Source of the DNA: Streptomyces rishiriensis
GTDB taxonomy: Bacteria; Actinomycetota; Actinomycetes; Streptomycetales; Streptomycetaceae
Length of the DNA stretch: 64,000 nt
Assembly: GCF_003112535.1 (NCBI RefSeq)
Contig: NZ_BEWA01000004.1
Span: forward strand, 62,001 to 126,000
Direction: 5' to 3'
Shown here: piece by piece, positions 7,888 through 16,227 of the stretch
Layout: each line of letters begins with the position of its first letter
How positions within the stretch are numbered: position 1 is the stretch's first letter
Translations under genes and position numbers: made by a program
The notes under the pieces: model-generated
Database searches by the model: none
Told to the model about the DNA's origin: nothing
What the model saw: the letters and a program-made list of their open reading frames with translations, nothing else

Positions 7888-9104
7888 ACCGTCACCTCCG
7901 TCCGGGTGAACAGAGCGGCCCGCTCGGCCGCGTGGGCGCGCAGGCGGTGCACCGGACCGAACAGCAGCTCGTCGCCGGCGGCCCGCTTGAAGTACAGGTG
8001 AGCCTCGTGCTCCCAGGTGAAACCGATCCCGCCGTGCAGCTGGACGCCTTCGGAGACGGCCAGGCGCAGCGCCTCCAGGGCCTGGGCGAGCGCGAGACCG
8101 CCGACGGCCTGCGTGACGTCGTCCGCGGCGTCGTCCGTGACGTCCTCCGTCCGGCCGGTCGCCCACGCGGCGTAGTAGGCGGCTGAGCGAGCCGCCTGGA
8201 TCTGCACGTACACATCCGCCAGGCGGTGCTGCACCGCCTGGAACGACCCGATCACCCGCCCGAACTGCACCCGCTGCCCCAGGTACTCGACGGTTCGCTC
8301 CAGCGCCCGGCCGGCGGCCCCGACGGCCTCACAGGCGAGGAAGGCGGCGGCGAAGTCACCGACGCCGGCCAGGGCTCGCGGGACGTCCGCCTCCTCGTCC
8401 CCCAGCAGTTCGGCCTCCACGTGCCGCAGCTGGACGCGGGCCTGCGGTCTGGTCGCGTCGAGAGCGGTCTGCCGGGTCCGGACGACCCCGGCGGCGTCCC
8501 CCGCCACCAGGAACAGCAGGGTCCGCGACCGCACGAACCCGCCGGTGTGCGCGGCGACGACCAGCAGCCCGGCGCTGTGCCCGTCGAGCACCTGGGCGGC
8601 CTCCCCGTACAGCCGCCAGCCGTCGCCGGCCGGCCGGGCCTGCACGCCCCCCGCCCGGCCCCCGCCGGCCCACTCGCCGCCGCCCGGCCCGGTCAGGGCG
8701 AGGGCGGTGGCGAGGGCCGGTGCGGGTACGGCGAGGGCGGCGGTGAGTGTGCCGTCGACGATCGGCGGCAGCAGACGGGCGCGCTGCGCGTCGGAGCCGA
8801 GCGCGAGGATCAGGGGCGCGCCCAGGACGGAGGTCGCGAGCAGCGGGGTGGGGGCGAGGACCCGGCCGGTCTCCTCGGCGGCGAGCGCGAGGTCGGTGCG
8901 GGAACAGCCGACGCCGCCGTGGCCTTCCGGGAGCGCGAGGCCGGGCAGCCCGAGCTGTCCGGCGAGGGCGGCCCACAGGGCGGGGTCGTGTCCGGCGGGG
9001 GCGTCGAGGGCGGCGCGCAGTTCCGCGGGACCGCAGCGTTTGTGGAGCAGTTCCCGCAGTGTGCGGCGGATCTCGTCCTGTTCGGCTGTGAAGCCGGGGT
9101 CCAT
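7884..9104 (-). CDS. Acyl-CoA dehydrogenase, small-type subunit
   Basis: 406 residues of the acyl-CoA dehydrogenase fold: N-terminal helical domain (FTAEQDEIRRTLRELL), a middle beta domain interrupted by a Gly/Ala-rich insertion (about 145-165) and the C-terminal helical domain with FGRVIGSFQAVQHRLADVYV and VQLHGGIGFTWEHEAHLYFKRA. The C-terminal signature resembles the FadE subunits that work as heteromers in steroid and terpenoid side-chain oxidation. ATG at 9104 has AGGAAGGGG upstream. The canonical catalytic glutamate motif YEGT is absent, as in many heteromeric partners. It is divergent from the lipid-transfer gene with a shared palindromic operator. Substrate unknown. Confidence 0.88.
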   Translation of the reverse strand: MDPGFTAEQDEIRRTLRELLHKRCGPAELRAALDAPAGHDPALWAALAGQLGLPGLALPEGHGGVGCSRTDLALAAEETGRVLAPTPLLATSVLGAPLILALGSDAQRARLLPPIVDGTLTAALAVPAPALATALALTGPGGGEWAGGGRAGGVQARPAGDGWRLYGEAAQVLDGHSAGLLVVAAHTGGFVRSRTLLFLVAGDAAGVVRTRQTALDATRPQARVQLRHVEAELLGDEEADVPRALAGVGDFAAAFLACEAVGAAGRALERTVEYLGQRVQFGRVIGSFQAVQHRLADVYVQIQAARSAAYYAAWATGRTEDVTDDAADDVTQAVGGLALAQALEALRLAVSEGVQLHGGIGFTWEHEAHLYFKRAAGDELLFGPVHRLRAHAAERAALFTRTEVTV

Positions 9105-9125
9105 GGCCGCCCCTTCCTCCTGATC

Positions 9126-9138
9126 TGACGGTCCGTCA
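9126..9138. promoter_or_regulatory. Catabolic-regulon operator, copy 1 (TGACGGTCCGTCA)
   Basis: Perfect 6-1-6 palindrome in the 79-base gap between the divergent acyl-CoA dehydrogenase and lipid-transfer genes. The same element recurs at 15935, 19230, 19254, 22605, 30729, 36555 and 36646. Size and symmetry fit a TetR-type operator. Confidence 0.75.
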
Positions 9139-9183
9139 TATTAGGAGTCCGGGAACGAGATGCACAGAGGGAGGTGGCCTCTC

Positions 9184-10356
9184 ATGACAGCGGGGACCCG
9201 AAACGTGGCCGTCGTCGGCGTCGCACTCTCCGACTGCGGACGGGTGGACGACGCGACCCCCTACGCCCTGCACGCCCAGGCGGCCCGCCGGGCGCTGGCG
9301 GACGCGGGCCTGGGGCGGGAGACGGTGGACGGCTTCGCCTCAGCCGGCCTCGGCACGCTCGCCCCGGTCGAACTGGCCGACTACCTGGGTCTGCGCCCCA
9401 CTTGGGTCGACTCCACCTCGGTGGGCGGCGCGACCTGGGAGGTCATGGCGGCGCACGCGGCCGACGCGATCGCCGCCGGGCACGCGAACGCCGTCCTGCT
9501 GGCGTACGGCTCGACGCCCCGGGCCGACATCAGGGCGGGCCGCCGCAGCGGGACCTTCGCCTTCGGCGCACGCGGTCCCCTCCAGTTCGAGGCCCCCTAC
9601 GGCCACACCCTGATCGCCAAGTACGCGATGGCCGCCCGCCGCCACATGCACCGCCACGGCACGACGATCGAGCAGTTGGCGCAGGTGGCGGTGCAGGCGA
9701 GGGCGAACGCGGCGCTGAACCCCGAGGCGATGTTCCGCGACCCGATCACGGTCGACGACGTCCTGTCGGGCCCGATGATCGCCGACCCCTTCACGAAACT
9801 GCACTGCTGTCTGCGCTCGGACGGCGGGGCGGCGGTCCTGCTGGCGGCCGAGGAGTACGCACGCGACTGCCGCACGGCGCCGGTGTGGATCCTGGGGACC
9901 GGAGAGCACGTCTCGCACGCCGCGATGTCCGAGTGGGACGACTTCACGGTCTCCCCCGCGGCCACGAGCGGCCGCCTGGCCTTCGCACGGGCGGGACTGC
10001 GCCCGGACGAGATGGACTTCGCCGAGATCTACGACGCGTTCACGTACATGACGCTGGTGACCCTGGAGGACCTGGGCTTCTGCGCCAAGGGCGAGGGCGG
10101 ACCGTTCGTGGAGAAGGGCCGGCTCCAGGTGAAGGGAGGGGAGTTCCCCGTCAACACGGACGGAGGCGGCCTGTCGGCCCAGCACCCCGGCATGCGCGGC
10201 CTGTTCCTCCTGGTCGAAGCGGTGAGACAGCTGAGGGGCGAAGCAGGAGCCCGACAGGTGCGGGACCCCGCCGGAAACCTCCCCCGCCACGCGGTGGCCT
10301 CGGCCACCGGCGGCTGGTTCTGCTCTTCGGGGACGGTGGTGCTGGGCCGGGGGTAA
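9184..10356 (+). CDS. Lipid-transfer protein / thiolase-fold enzyme (Ltp2-like)
   Basis: 390 residues of the thiolase superfamily, SCP-x/lipid-transfer branch. Segments seen: NVAVVGVALSDCGR at the N terminus, SVGGATWEVMAAHAADAIAAG (about 80) where true thiolases carry the nucleophilic cysteine, CLRSDGGAAVLLA, MDFAEIYDAFTYM and GGGLSAQHPGMRG. The absent cysteine and the YDAF segment resemble Ltp2-type retro-aldolases, which split tertiary beta-hydroxyacyl-CoAs and need a DUF35 partner; a DUF35 gene with the same operator lies at 15055. ATG at 9184 is chosen because GGAGG lies nine bases upstream; ATG at 9160 is the alternative. Confidence 0.85.
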   Translation: MTAGTRNVAVVGVALSDCGRVDDATPYALHAQAARRALADAGLGRETVDGFASAGLGTLAPVELADYLGLRPTWVDSTSVGGATWEVMAAHAADAIAAGHANAVLLAYGSTPRADIRAGRRSGTFAFGARGPLQFEAPYGHTLIAKYAMAARRHMHRHGTTIEQLAQVAVQARANAALNPEAMFRDPITVDDVLSGPMIADPFTKLHCCLRSDGGAAVLLAAEEYARDCRTAPVWILGTGEHVSHAAMSEWDDFTVSPAATSGRLAFARAGLRPDEMDFAEIYDAFTYMTLVTLEDLGFCAKGEGGPFVEKGRLQVKGGEFPVNTDGGGLSAQHPGMRGLFLLVEAVRQLRGEAGARQVRDPAGNLPRHAVASATGGWFCSSGTVVLGRG

Positions 10357-10390
10357 GGCTTTCGGGAGGGGCGTGCTGCCGTGCTGCCGC

Positions 10391-11545
10391 TCAGCCGGCC
10401 GGGGTGCGGTGGGTGACGTCGCCTTCGGCGTCCGCGTCGAGCGTGGCCGTGCCGTGGGGGCCGGTCGCGGTGACGCGGAGGGTCATGGGGCCGGTGAGGC
10501 GGGCGGCGGTGAGCTGCCAGGTGGCCGGGGTCCCGGCGCCGAGCGTGGTCCGGGCCTGTTCGACGAGGGCCGGGATGCGGTCGTAGGGAAGGGAGTTCAG
10601 GTCGAATCGCGGGACGCCGTCGACGTCCGGCGCGAACACCACCGACACGATCCGTTCCTGGACGACGACGGTGATGGCGCGGGTCCCGCCCGTGCCCCGG
10701 CCCTTGGTCAGGGACGCGACCGCGCGGCGCAACTCCCCTTCGTCGAGCAGGGACTGCCGCGGTCCGACCGTGACCGTGCCGGTCATCGACGTGGACGTGA
10801 CCGTGGTGGACGAGGACGTGGTCGACGAGGACGACGACGTGGAGACGGACGGCTCGGCGGTGGCGGACGGCCGCCCGGAGACGTCGGAGCCGAAGGCGTC
10901 GAAGGCGTCGAGCAGTTCGCCGCGGAACGGCACGACCACGACGGCCGCCGCGAGCAGCAGGCCGACGAAGCGGACGGCGGCGTACTCGAATTGCGCCGAC
11001 GGGCTTTGCGCGAGGGCGGACTCCGGCGCGGAGTCGATCGCCGCGTCGGCCGCGCGGGCCGCCCACTCCGGCTCCGGCTGCTCGACGATCTTCGTCCGCC
11101 ACGGCCGGTCCGGCGGGTACGCGACCACGACCGTGCCGCGCGGCCGGTACGCGGGGAGATCGACGAGGTTGACGTGCAGGCGCGTCTCCACCCGGAAGGC
11201 GGGCGCCCCGTCCGGCGCCACGGTGAGGACGAACAGGAGCGGCACGTTCCCGGTGTCGCTCGACTCCGCGCGCACGCTCTCGATCCTGGCGAGGGCGGTG
11301 ACCGGCACGACGGCCGCCTGCCGGGCCCGCCGCGGCCTGCCCGCCACGTAAGCGATCACGCCGGCCGCCAGGGGCAGTCCGAGCCCGGTGTGGAAGAGGG
11401 GGCCGTTCTCGACGACGTAGCCGACCCCCAGCGCGGCCAGCGTCCCGCCGCCCACGGCGCCGGCCAGGAACCCGCGAACGAGTCGGGGCGAGTCGTCGCG
11501 GACGGGCGCTGCCTCGTCGGTCTCCGTGCCGCCGGTGATCGTCAT
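10391..11545 (-). CDS. Hypothetical membrane protein
   Basis: 384 residues, no family recognised. Two closely spaced hydrophobic helices near residues 23-65 (VRGFLAGAVGGGTLAALGVGY, then LPLAAGVIAYVAG), a soluble beta-rich region (LLFVLTVAPDGAPAFRVETR), a third hydrophobic helix (FVGLLLAAAVVVVPF, about residue 210) and a Ser/Thr-rich stretch (about 245-270) before a C-terminal soluble domain of about 115 residues. The N-terminal layout with three helices resembles Streptomyces DUF3592-like membrane proteins. The start ATG at 11545 is divergent from the expansin-like gene about 200 bases away. No link to the surrounding catabolic genes is evident. Confidence 0.7.
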   Translation of the reverse strand: MTITGGTETDEAAPVRDDSPRLVRGFLAGAVGGGTLAALGVGYVVENGPLFHTGLGLPLAAGVIAYVAGRPRRARQAAVVPVTALARIESVRAESSDTGNVPLLFVLTVAPDGAPAFRVETRLHVNLVDLPAYRPRGTVVVAYPPDRPWRTKIVEQPEPEWAARAADAAIDSAPESALAQSPSAQFEYAAVRFVGLLLAAAVVVVPFRGELLDAFDAFGSDVSGRPSATAEPSVSTSSSSSTTSSSTTVTSTSMTGTVTVGPRQSLLDEGELRRAVASLTKGRGTGGTRAITVVVQERIVSVVFAPDVDGVPRFDLNSLPYDRIPALVEQARTTLGAGTPATWQLTAARLTGPMTLRVTATGPHGTATLDADAEGDVTHRTPAG

Positions 11546-11746
11546 GACGGCGATTGTGCCGCGCCCGGGTGACCGCAGGAAGACCGTGCGGCGGCGGTCA
11601 CCGGTCCCGCGAGGGACGGCAGAAGACGGACGGCAGAAGCCGGACGGCAACTTTTCCGCGTCCGGCGGCCACTTGCAGTCGGCAGGCGCCGCTTCTGCGA
11701 AGCCGTCTGCCGGACGTGCTCCGCCGACTCGCGTAAGGATCCCTCC

Positions 11747-12739
11747 GTGGCAACCTCCTCGCACCGCCGTTCCCGCCGCCCCGACCGGCGCACGGGCCGG
11801 CGCGTCCCCGTCGTCACCGTGGTGGCCGTGGCCGCCGTCGCGCTCCTGGTGTCCCTGGTCGTGGCCTTCCGCCCCGGCGGCGGGGGTGACGACGGAGCAC
11901 GGGCGGTCGAGCCGGCGGCCGGGGCCGCGGCGAACGGGACGCCCACGGCGAGCCCGGCGGCGACGGCGTCCCCCACTTCCTCTCCGTCCCCGTCGTCGTC
12001 GCCGTCGCCGAAGTCCTCGAAGGCTTCCGGCAGCCCGAGCCCGACCGGCACGGGCCCGGCCACGCCGTCCGCGGCCAAGCCCGTCGCGCCCGCCGCCCGC
12101 ACGGCTTCCGGGACGGCGTCTTCGGCCGGACGCATCCGCCCCGGGAGGACCTACACCGGCGTCGCCACCGCCTATGACATCGGCGACGGCAACGGCGCCT
12201 GCTCCTTCGGCCCGACGTCCGACGTCATGACCGCGGCGATGAACACCGCCGACTACGACACGTCCGAGGCGTGCGGCGCGTACGTGTCCGTCCGCGCGGC
12301 GAGCGGGGCGTCCGTGACGGTCCGGATCACCAACGAGTGTCCGGCGCCCTGCGCGGCGGGCCAGATCGACCTCAGCCAGCAGGCCTTCGCCAAGCTCGCG
12401 CCGCTCGTGACGGGCCGGATCCCGATCACGTGGAGCCTGCTGAGCCCGGCCACGTCCGAGACGATCTCGATCCGCTACAAGACCGGCTCCTCCCCGTACT
12501 GGTGCGGCATCCAGGCGATCGGCCACCGCAACCCGCTGGCCCGCCTGGAGGTCCGCACGAGCGCCGGCTGGACCCGGCTGGCGCGCACCGGCTACAACTA
12601 CTTCCTCTCCGAGCACGGCGCCGGCTGCGGCAGCCCGATCAGGCTCACCGACGTCTACGGCGAGCAGCTCACGGTCGAGGGGATCGCCGTCCGGGCGAAC
12701 GTGGTGCAGCCGACCCGGCTCCAGTTCGCCCGGCACTGA
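11747..12739 (+). CDS. Secreted expansin-like protein (double-psi beta barrel plus CBM63-like)
   Basis: 330 residues. A basic N terminus and a hydrophobic helix (VVTVVAVAAVALLVSLVVAF, about 22-41) act as signal peptide or anchor, then a Pro/Ser/Thr-rich linker to about residue 125. Next comes a double-psi beta barrel (YTGVATAYDIGDGNGACSFG, ACGAYVSV, VRITNECPAPCAAGQIDLS) and a C-terminal CBM63-like domain (SSPYWCGIQAIGHRNPLA, GYNYFLSEHGAGCG). This is the two-domain architecture of bacterial expansins such as Bacillus YoaJ, which loosen cellulose or bind peptidoglycan without hydrolysis. The barrel keeps the acidic residue in GQIDLS. GTG start at 11747 with AAGGA upstream. Confidence 0.85.
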   Translation: MATSSHRRSRRPDRRTGRRVPVVTVVAVAAVALLVSLVVAFRPGGGGDDGARAVEPAAGAAANGTPTASPAATASPTSSPSPSSSPSPKSSKASGSPSPTGTGPATPSAAKPVAPAARTASGTASSAGRIRPGRTYTGVATAYDIGDGNGACSFGPTSDVMTAAMNTADYDTSEACGAYVSVRAASGASVTVRITNECPAPCAAGQIDLSQQAFAKLAPLVTGRIPITWSLLSPATSETISIRYKTGSSPYWCGIQAIGHRNPLARLEVRTSAGWTRLARTGYNYFLSEHGAGCGSPIRLTDVYGEQLTVEGIAVRANVVQPTRLQFARH

Positions 12740-12754
12740 CCCGATACTCGGTGC

Positions 12755-13429
12755 ATGGCCAAGGATCTGCATGATCTGCATGAACTGCTGAGGACGCTGC
12801 GGGTGTGGGACCCGGAGGTGACGGAACTGCCGCCCTTCGACCCGGCGTCGGCGCCCGCCGAACCGCTGCCCCTCTTCACGGAGTGGTTCGCACAGGCGGT
12901 CGCGGCGGGCGAGCGGGAGCCGCACACCACGACCCTCGCCACCGCCGGCGAGGACGGCCTGCCCGACGCCCGGATCGTGATGCTGCACGGCGCGGACGCG
13001 GACGGCTGGTCCTTCGCGTCCCACGCCACCAGCCGCAAGGGCCGCCAGCTCGCCGCCCGTCCGTACGCGGCGCTCACCTTCTACTGGCCCGTGCTCGGCC
13101 GCCAGGTCCGGGTGCGCGGCCCGGTCTCGTCCGCTCCCTCCGAGGAGGCCCAGGCCGACCTGCACGCCCGCTCCACCGGCGCCCTGGCCGCCGCGCTGAC
13201 CGGCAGGCAGAGCGAGATCCTGGCCTCGCCGGAGGAGCTGGCGAAAGCCTCGGAGGCCGCCTGGGAGAACGCCCGCCGCGACCCGACGGCGAAGTCCTCG
13301 ACCTGGACCCTGTACCGACTGCGCCCGGACGAGGTGGAGTTCTTCCAGGGCGACGGCGCCCGCCGCCACACCCGCCTGAGCTACCACCGCTCGGCCGACT
13401 CTTGGACCACCCACCTCCTGTGGCCCTGA
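12755..13429 (+). CDS. Pyridoxamine 5'-phosphate oxidase family protein
   Basis: 224 residues with the FMN-binding split barrel of PdxH-type oxidases: TTTLATAGEDGLPDARIVML (about 53-72), SFASHATSRKGRQLAARPYA (about 88-107), the VRVRGPV strand, GRQSEILASPEEL and a C-terminal dimerisation domain ending in LYRLRPDEVEFFQGDGARRH. PdxH makes pyridoxal phosphate; a more canonical PdxH lies at 60190-60888, so this copy may have another substrate. ATG lies 15 bases after the expansin-like stop with no clear Shine-Dalgarno, and GATACT ends six bases before it. Confidence 0.8.
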   Translation: MAKDLHDLHELLRTLRVWDPEVTELPPFDPASAPAEPLPLFTEWFAQAVAAGEREPHTTTLATAGEDGLPDARIVMLHGADADGWSFASHATSRKGRQLAARPYAALTFYWPVLGRQVRVRGPVSSAPSEEAQADLHARSTGALAAALTGRQSEILASPEELAKASEAAWENARRDPTAKSSTWTLYRLRPDEVEFFQGDGARRHTRLSYHRSADSWTTHLLWP

Positions 13430-13481
13430 GGACACCCCCGGAAGCGGCCCGAGGCACGCCGCTCCCCGCCTCCTCGCCTCC

Positions 13482-14393
13482 CTACGTGAACTCGTGCACC
13501 GCGAAGTCCGCCACCGGGCGGTAGCCGATCCGCTGGTAGAGGCCGTTGCTCGTCGGGTTCGACAGGTCGGTGAAGAGGAGGACCTCCGCCGCGCCCGAGG
13601 CCCGTGCCGCACGGCTGACCTCGGCCGTGGCCGCGCCCGCGTAGCCCCGGCCGCGCAGCTCGGCCGGGGTGTAGACGGGGGCCACCCTGATCTGGCCGGC
13701 CACCTCGGGGGTGGCGCCGGCCATGGCGACGGGGGCGCCGTCGGGCGTCTCCCAGAGGGTGATTCCGCCGTAGGAGAGGCGGGAGTCGGCCCACGCGCCG
13801 CCGTCCTGGGCGGGGTGCCCGCCGACCTGGGCCGAGAACTCCTCGTACCAGCGCACCAGCAGGTCCCGGTCGGCCGCGGCGGCCACCCGCGCCCGGCCCG
13901 CGGGGGCGGGCTCGGGCGGTGTCAACTCACCGAGCCGGTACAGGCGTTGCCGCTCCGCCACGCGGGACTCGGAGCCCGTTCGCCGTTGCCACGCCCGGGC
14001 GAAGGCGGTCGCGGTGTCGCGGTCGGCGGAGACGCCGGGGAGCCGGTGGCCGGCGGCGGTGAGCGTCGTGGCGAGGGCGTCGGCCTCCTCCTCCGTGAGG
14101 GACGTGAGGCAGATCCCGTGCGGCGGCGTGCGGAAGAACGCCCCGCGGACCCCGTCGCCCGGCCCGGTCCCGCCCAGCACGCCGAAGACGGGGTCCTCCT
14201 CGCCGTACACGTGCGGGCCCCTGCGCAGCAGGCTGTCGACGACGGTCAGCGGGACCGTGTGCAGGGCCGGCCGGGAGGCCAGGAACTCGCCGGCGAGGCC
14301 GAGGAACTCGTCGAGGTCATGGGTGAGATGCCAGTTGCCGGGGCTGTCGGGGCTGTCAGGGCTGTCAGGGCTGTCAGGGCTGTCAGGGCGCAT
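13482..14393 (-). CDS. GNAT-family N-acetyltransferase
   Basis: 303 residues. The C-terminal half is a GNAT domain (GQIRVAPVYTPAELRGRGYAG holds the acetyl-CoA pyrophosphate loop, followed by LFTDLSNPTSNGLYQRIGY). The N-terminal half is a degenerate GNAT-like domain common in Streptomyces. The first residues after MRP are five Asp-Ser-Pro repeats encoded by a 9-base tandem repeat at 14341-14391, a likely length-variable microsatellite. ATG at 14393 has AAGGATGGGG upstream. Acceptor substrate is unknown. Confidence 0.83.
   Translation of the reverse strand: MRPDSPDSPDSPDSPDSPGNWHLTHDLDEFLGLAGEFLASRPALHTVPLTVVDSLLRRGPHVYGEEDPVFGVLGGTGPGDGVRGAFFRTPPHGICLTSLTEEEADALATTLTAAGHRLPGVSADRDTATAFARAWQRRTGSESRVAERQRLYRLGELTPPEPAPAGRARVAAAADRDLLVRWYEEFSAQVGGHPAQDGGAWADSRLSYGGITLWETPDGAPVAMAGATPEVAGQIRVAPVYTPAELRGRGYAGAATAEVSRAARASGAAEVLLFTDLSNPTSNGLYQRIGYRPVADFAVHEFT
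14341..14391. repeat. 9-base microsatellite inside the GNAT start
   Basis: Five tandem copies of a GGGCTGTCA-type unit encode (Asp-Ser-Pro)5 at the N terminus of the GNAT protein. Copies are nearly identical and the unit keeps the frame, so copy-number change would only lengthen or shorten the tail. Confidence 0.85.
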
Positions 14394-14444
14394 GCCCCAT
14401 CCTTGCGCGTGGGGGCCGTGCGGCGCCTGCCGATTACCGTGCCC

Positions 14445-15050
14445 TCACGGGAACTCCGGCTCCGGGTCCGTCGCCAGGCGGGCGTGCAGGTGGGCGTCGC
14501 GGAAGGCGTCCCGGCGGTCCGCCTCCCACATCGCACCGCGCAGGGTCCCCTCGTACCGGAACCCGCAGCGCTCGGCGATCCGGCAGGAGGCGCCGTGACC
14601 GAGCGCATGGCCCAGCTCCAGTCGGTGCAGGCCGACTTCGGTGAACGTCCAGCGCGCCGCCAGCAGCAGGGCGCCGGTGGCGACGTGCCGGCCGCGCGCC
14701 TCCGGCAGGACCCAGTAGCCGACCCGGGCGAAGCTCAGCACCCGGTCGATCATGTTGACCGAGACCTGCCCGAGGATCGTGCCGTCCGCCGCGTCCGTGA
14801 CGCAGAACGGCAGGGCGTGCCCGGCGGCGGCGTCCGCGTTCTTGCTCTCCAGGGAGGCCCGGGCGCCGGCGGTGTCGGCGATCGCCCGCAGCGGCGTGTT
14901 CCAGCGGCGGAACTCCGGGTCGAGGTGCCCGCGCAGCAACGCCTCCACGTCGGTGGCCGATCCGGGGTCCCAGGCGCGGAGCCGGAGGCCGTGGCCGTCG
15001 AGCACGGGAATCGCGTGGGGCGCGGAGAGGGACTCGCGGGTATCGGTCAT
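14445..15050 (-). CDS. GNAT-family acetyltransferase, RimJ/RimL-like
   Basis: About 201 residues with GNAT features of ribosomal-protein acetyltransferases: LRLRAWDPGSATDVEALLRG at the start, VGYWVLPEARGRHVATGALLL (acetyl-CoA loop) and LELGHALGHGASCRIAERCGF. The ATG at 15050 lies four bases after the stop of the DUF35 gene, so it is probably the last gene of a DoxX-DUF35-GNAT operon; an in-frame GTG at 15065 would overlap that gene. The Shine-Dalgarno is weak in both cases. Its place in the operon may be incidental to the catabolic role of the other two. Confidence 0.8.
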   Translation of the reverse strand: MTDTRESLSAPHAIPVLDGHGLRLRAWDPGSATDVEALLRGHLDPEFRRWNTPLRAIADTAGARASLESKNADAAAGHALPFCVTDAADGTILGQVSVNMIDRVLSFARVGYWVLPEARGRHVATGALLLAARWTFTEVGLHRLELGHALGHGASCRIAERCGFRYEGTLRGAMWEADRRDAFRDAHLHARLATDPEPEFP

Positions 15051-15054
15051 CCGA

Positions 15055-15486
15055 TCATTGAACACCCGTCCGGGCGGGCGGCGACGGGGGCGGGGCGGCG
15101 GCCGCCGCGCGGAACACCGGCGCCCCGTCCCGGAAGGCGACCGTCAGCGCCATTCCGATGCGCGGCTCGGCGTCCCCCACCAGTTCGGTCGACATCCGCG
15201 GCCCCTCGGCCAGGTCGACCACGGCCGCGACGTAGGGCGTGCGCCCGCCGAAGGGCGGCAGGTCGTTGCGGTGGACGACGGACCAGGTGTAGAGGGTGGC
15301 CAGGCCGCTCGCGTCCTCCCAAACCACGTCCTCGCTCCAGCAGTGCGGGCAGAACTCGCGGGGGTAGTGGTGGGCCCGCGCGCAGGCTCCGCACCGCCGG
15401 ATCAGCAGCCGGCCCTCGGCGGCGGCGTCCCAGTACGTGCGGGTGAAGGCGTCGGCCTCCGGGACGTCGTACCGGGCGACCGCCAT
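15055..15486 (-). CDS. DUF35 / Zn-ribbon OB-fold protein (acyl-CoA-associated)
   Basis: 143 residues. N-terminal rubredoxin-like zinc ribbon with paired cysteines (RRCGACARAHHYPREFCPHC, about 30-49), then an OB-fold (LATLYTWSVVHRND, TPYVAAVVDLAEGPRM). DUF35 proteins are obligatory partners of thiolase-fold lipid-transfer enzymes, as in the Ltp2-ChsH2 aldolase of cholesterol degradation. Here the nearest lipid-transfer gene (9184) is on another operon but shares the palindromic operator. The start codon overlaps the DoxX stop (TGATG), so the two are translationally coupled. Confidence 0.88.
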   Translation of the reverse strand: MAVARYDVPEADAFTRTYWDAAAEGRLLIRRCGACARAHHYPREFCPHCWSEDVVWEDASGLATLYTWSVVHRNDLPPFGGRTPYVAAVVDLAEGPRMSTELVGDAEPRIGMALTVAFRDGAPVFRAAAAAPPPSPPARTGVQ

Positions 15487-15932
15487 CAGAACCACCCCAG
15501 CGCGCTGTCCAGGGACCACGTCTGCCAGGCCATGCCGCCCAGCGCCACGGCCGAGATCAGCGCCATCATCGAGTTCTGTCCCTGCTCGGCCCAGTCGTGG
15601 ATCATGAGGACGAGGTAGAGGAGGTTGAGGAGCAGGCCGCCGGCCAGCGCGACCGGGGTGAGGAAGCCGGTGATCAGCCCGAGCCCGAGCGCCAGTTCCG
15701 CGTACACCACCACATAGGACATGGCGCGCGGACGCGGCTGCACCACCACGGCGAAACCGGAACGGACCGTGTTCCACCGGTGCTTCGCCGCGACGTCCGC
15801 CGCCCAGGCGATGCCGGCCCCCTCGGACCAGGCCTTCTTGTCCTTGTGCCGCCAGCTCTCCAGCCACCACAGCCCGAGTCCGATCCGCAGCACCGCCAGC
15901 CACTCGGCCCCGTCGAGCCAGATCGCATCCAT
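15486..15932 (-). CDS. DoxX-family membrane protein
   Basis: 148 residues with about four transmembrane segments: WLAVLRIGLGLWWLESW, MSYVVVYAELALGLGLITGF, TPVALAGGLLLNLLYLVL and the C-terminal MMALISAVALGGMAWQTW. DoxX-like proteins are small quinone-linked or thiosulfate:quinone-related subunits; a role in passing electrons to the membrane in this catabolic cluster is possible but not shown. It is the first gene of the DoxX-DUF35-GNAT operon. The palindromic operator starts only three bases upstream of its ATG, so the transcript must begin at or very near the start codon, or from within the palindrome. Confidence 0.82.
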   Translation of the reverse strand: MDAIWLDGAEWLAVLRIGLGLWWLESWRHKDKKAWSEGAGIAWAADVAAKHRWNTVRSGFAVVVQPRPRAMSYVVVYAELALGLGLITGFLTPVALAGGLLLNLLYLVLMIHDWAEQGQNSMMALISAVALGGMAWQTWSLDSALGWF

Positions 15933-15934
15933 GA

Positions 15935-15953
15935 ATCTGACGGTACGTCAGAT
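15935..15953. promoter_or_regulatory. Catabolic-regulon operator, copy 2
   Basis: ATCTGACGGTACGTCAGAT, with 8-base perfect arms around a 3-base centre, lies immediately upstream of the DoxX start codon. Confidence 0.75.
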
Positions 15954-16227
15954 CGATGGTTCCCGGAACCCCGCGCGTCCCCGGCGGACGACTCCCGCCC
16001 GCCCGCCACGCGCCGTCCGCCCGCGGTTCGTCCGCCGCGGCTCGTTCGCGCAGGCCCCCTCTCCCCTGCCGGCCGTCACCGGTCGCCCCCACCCCTCACC
16101 CGTCCCGCACGACGAAGTGGTCTACGTCACCGGTTCCGCCCTCCTCTCCCCCACACGTGATCGATCCGCAACCAATTCCGGTCTTGACCGAGACCCATCA
16201 ACCGCGCGCGTGATTACGCTCGCGCTC

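Noticed and set aside
10391-13612. 1,073-codon minus-strand frame covering the membrane protein, expansin and PPOX genes
   Set aside because: Only its last 384 codons (ATG at 11545) look like a protein; the upstream part is antisense to two well-supported genes.
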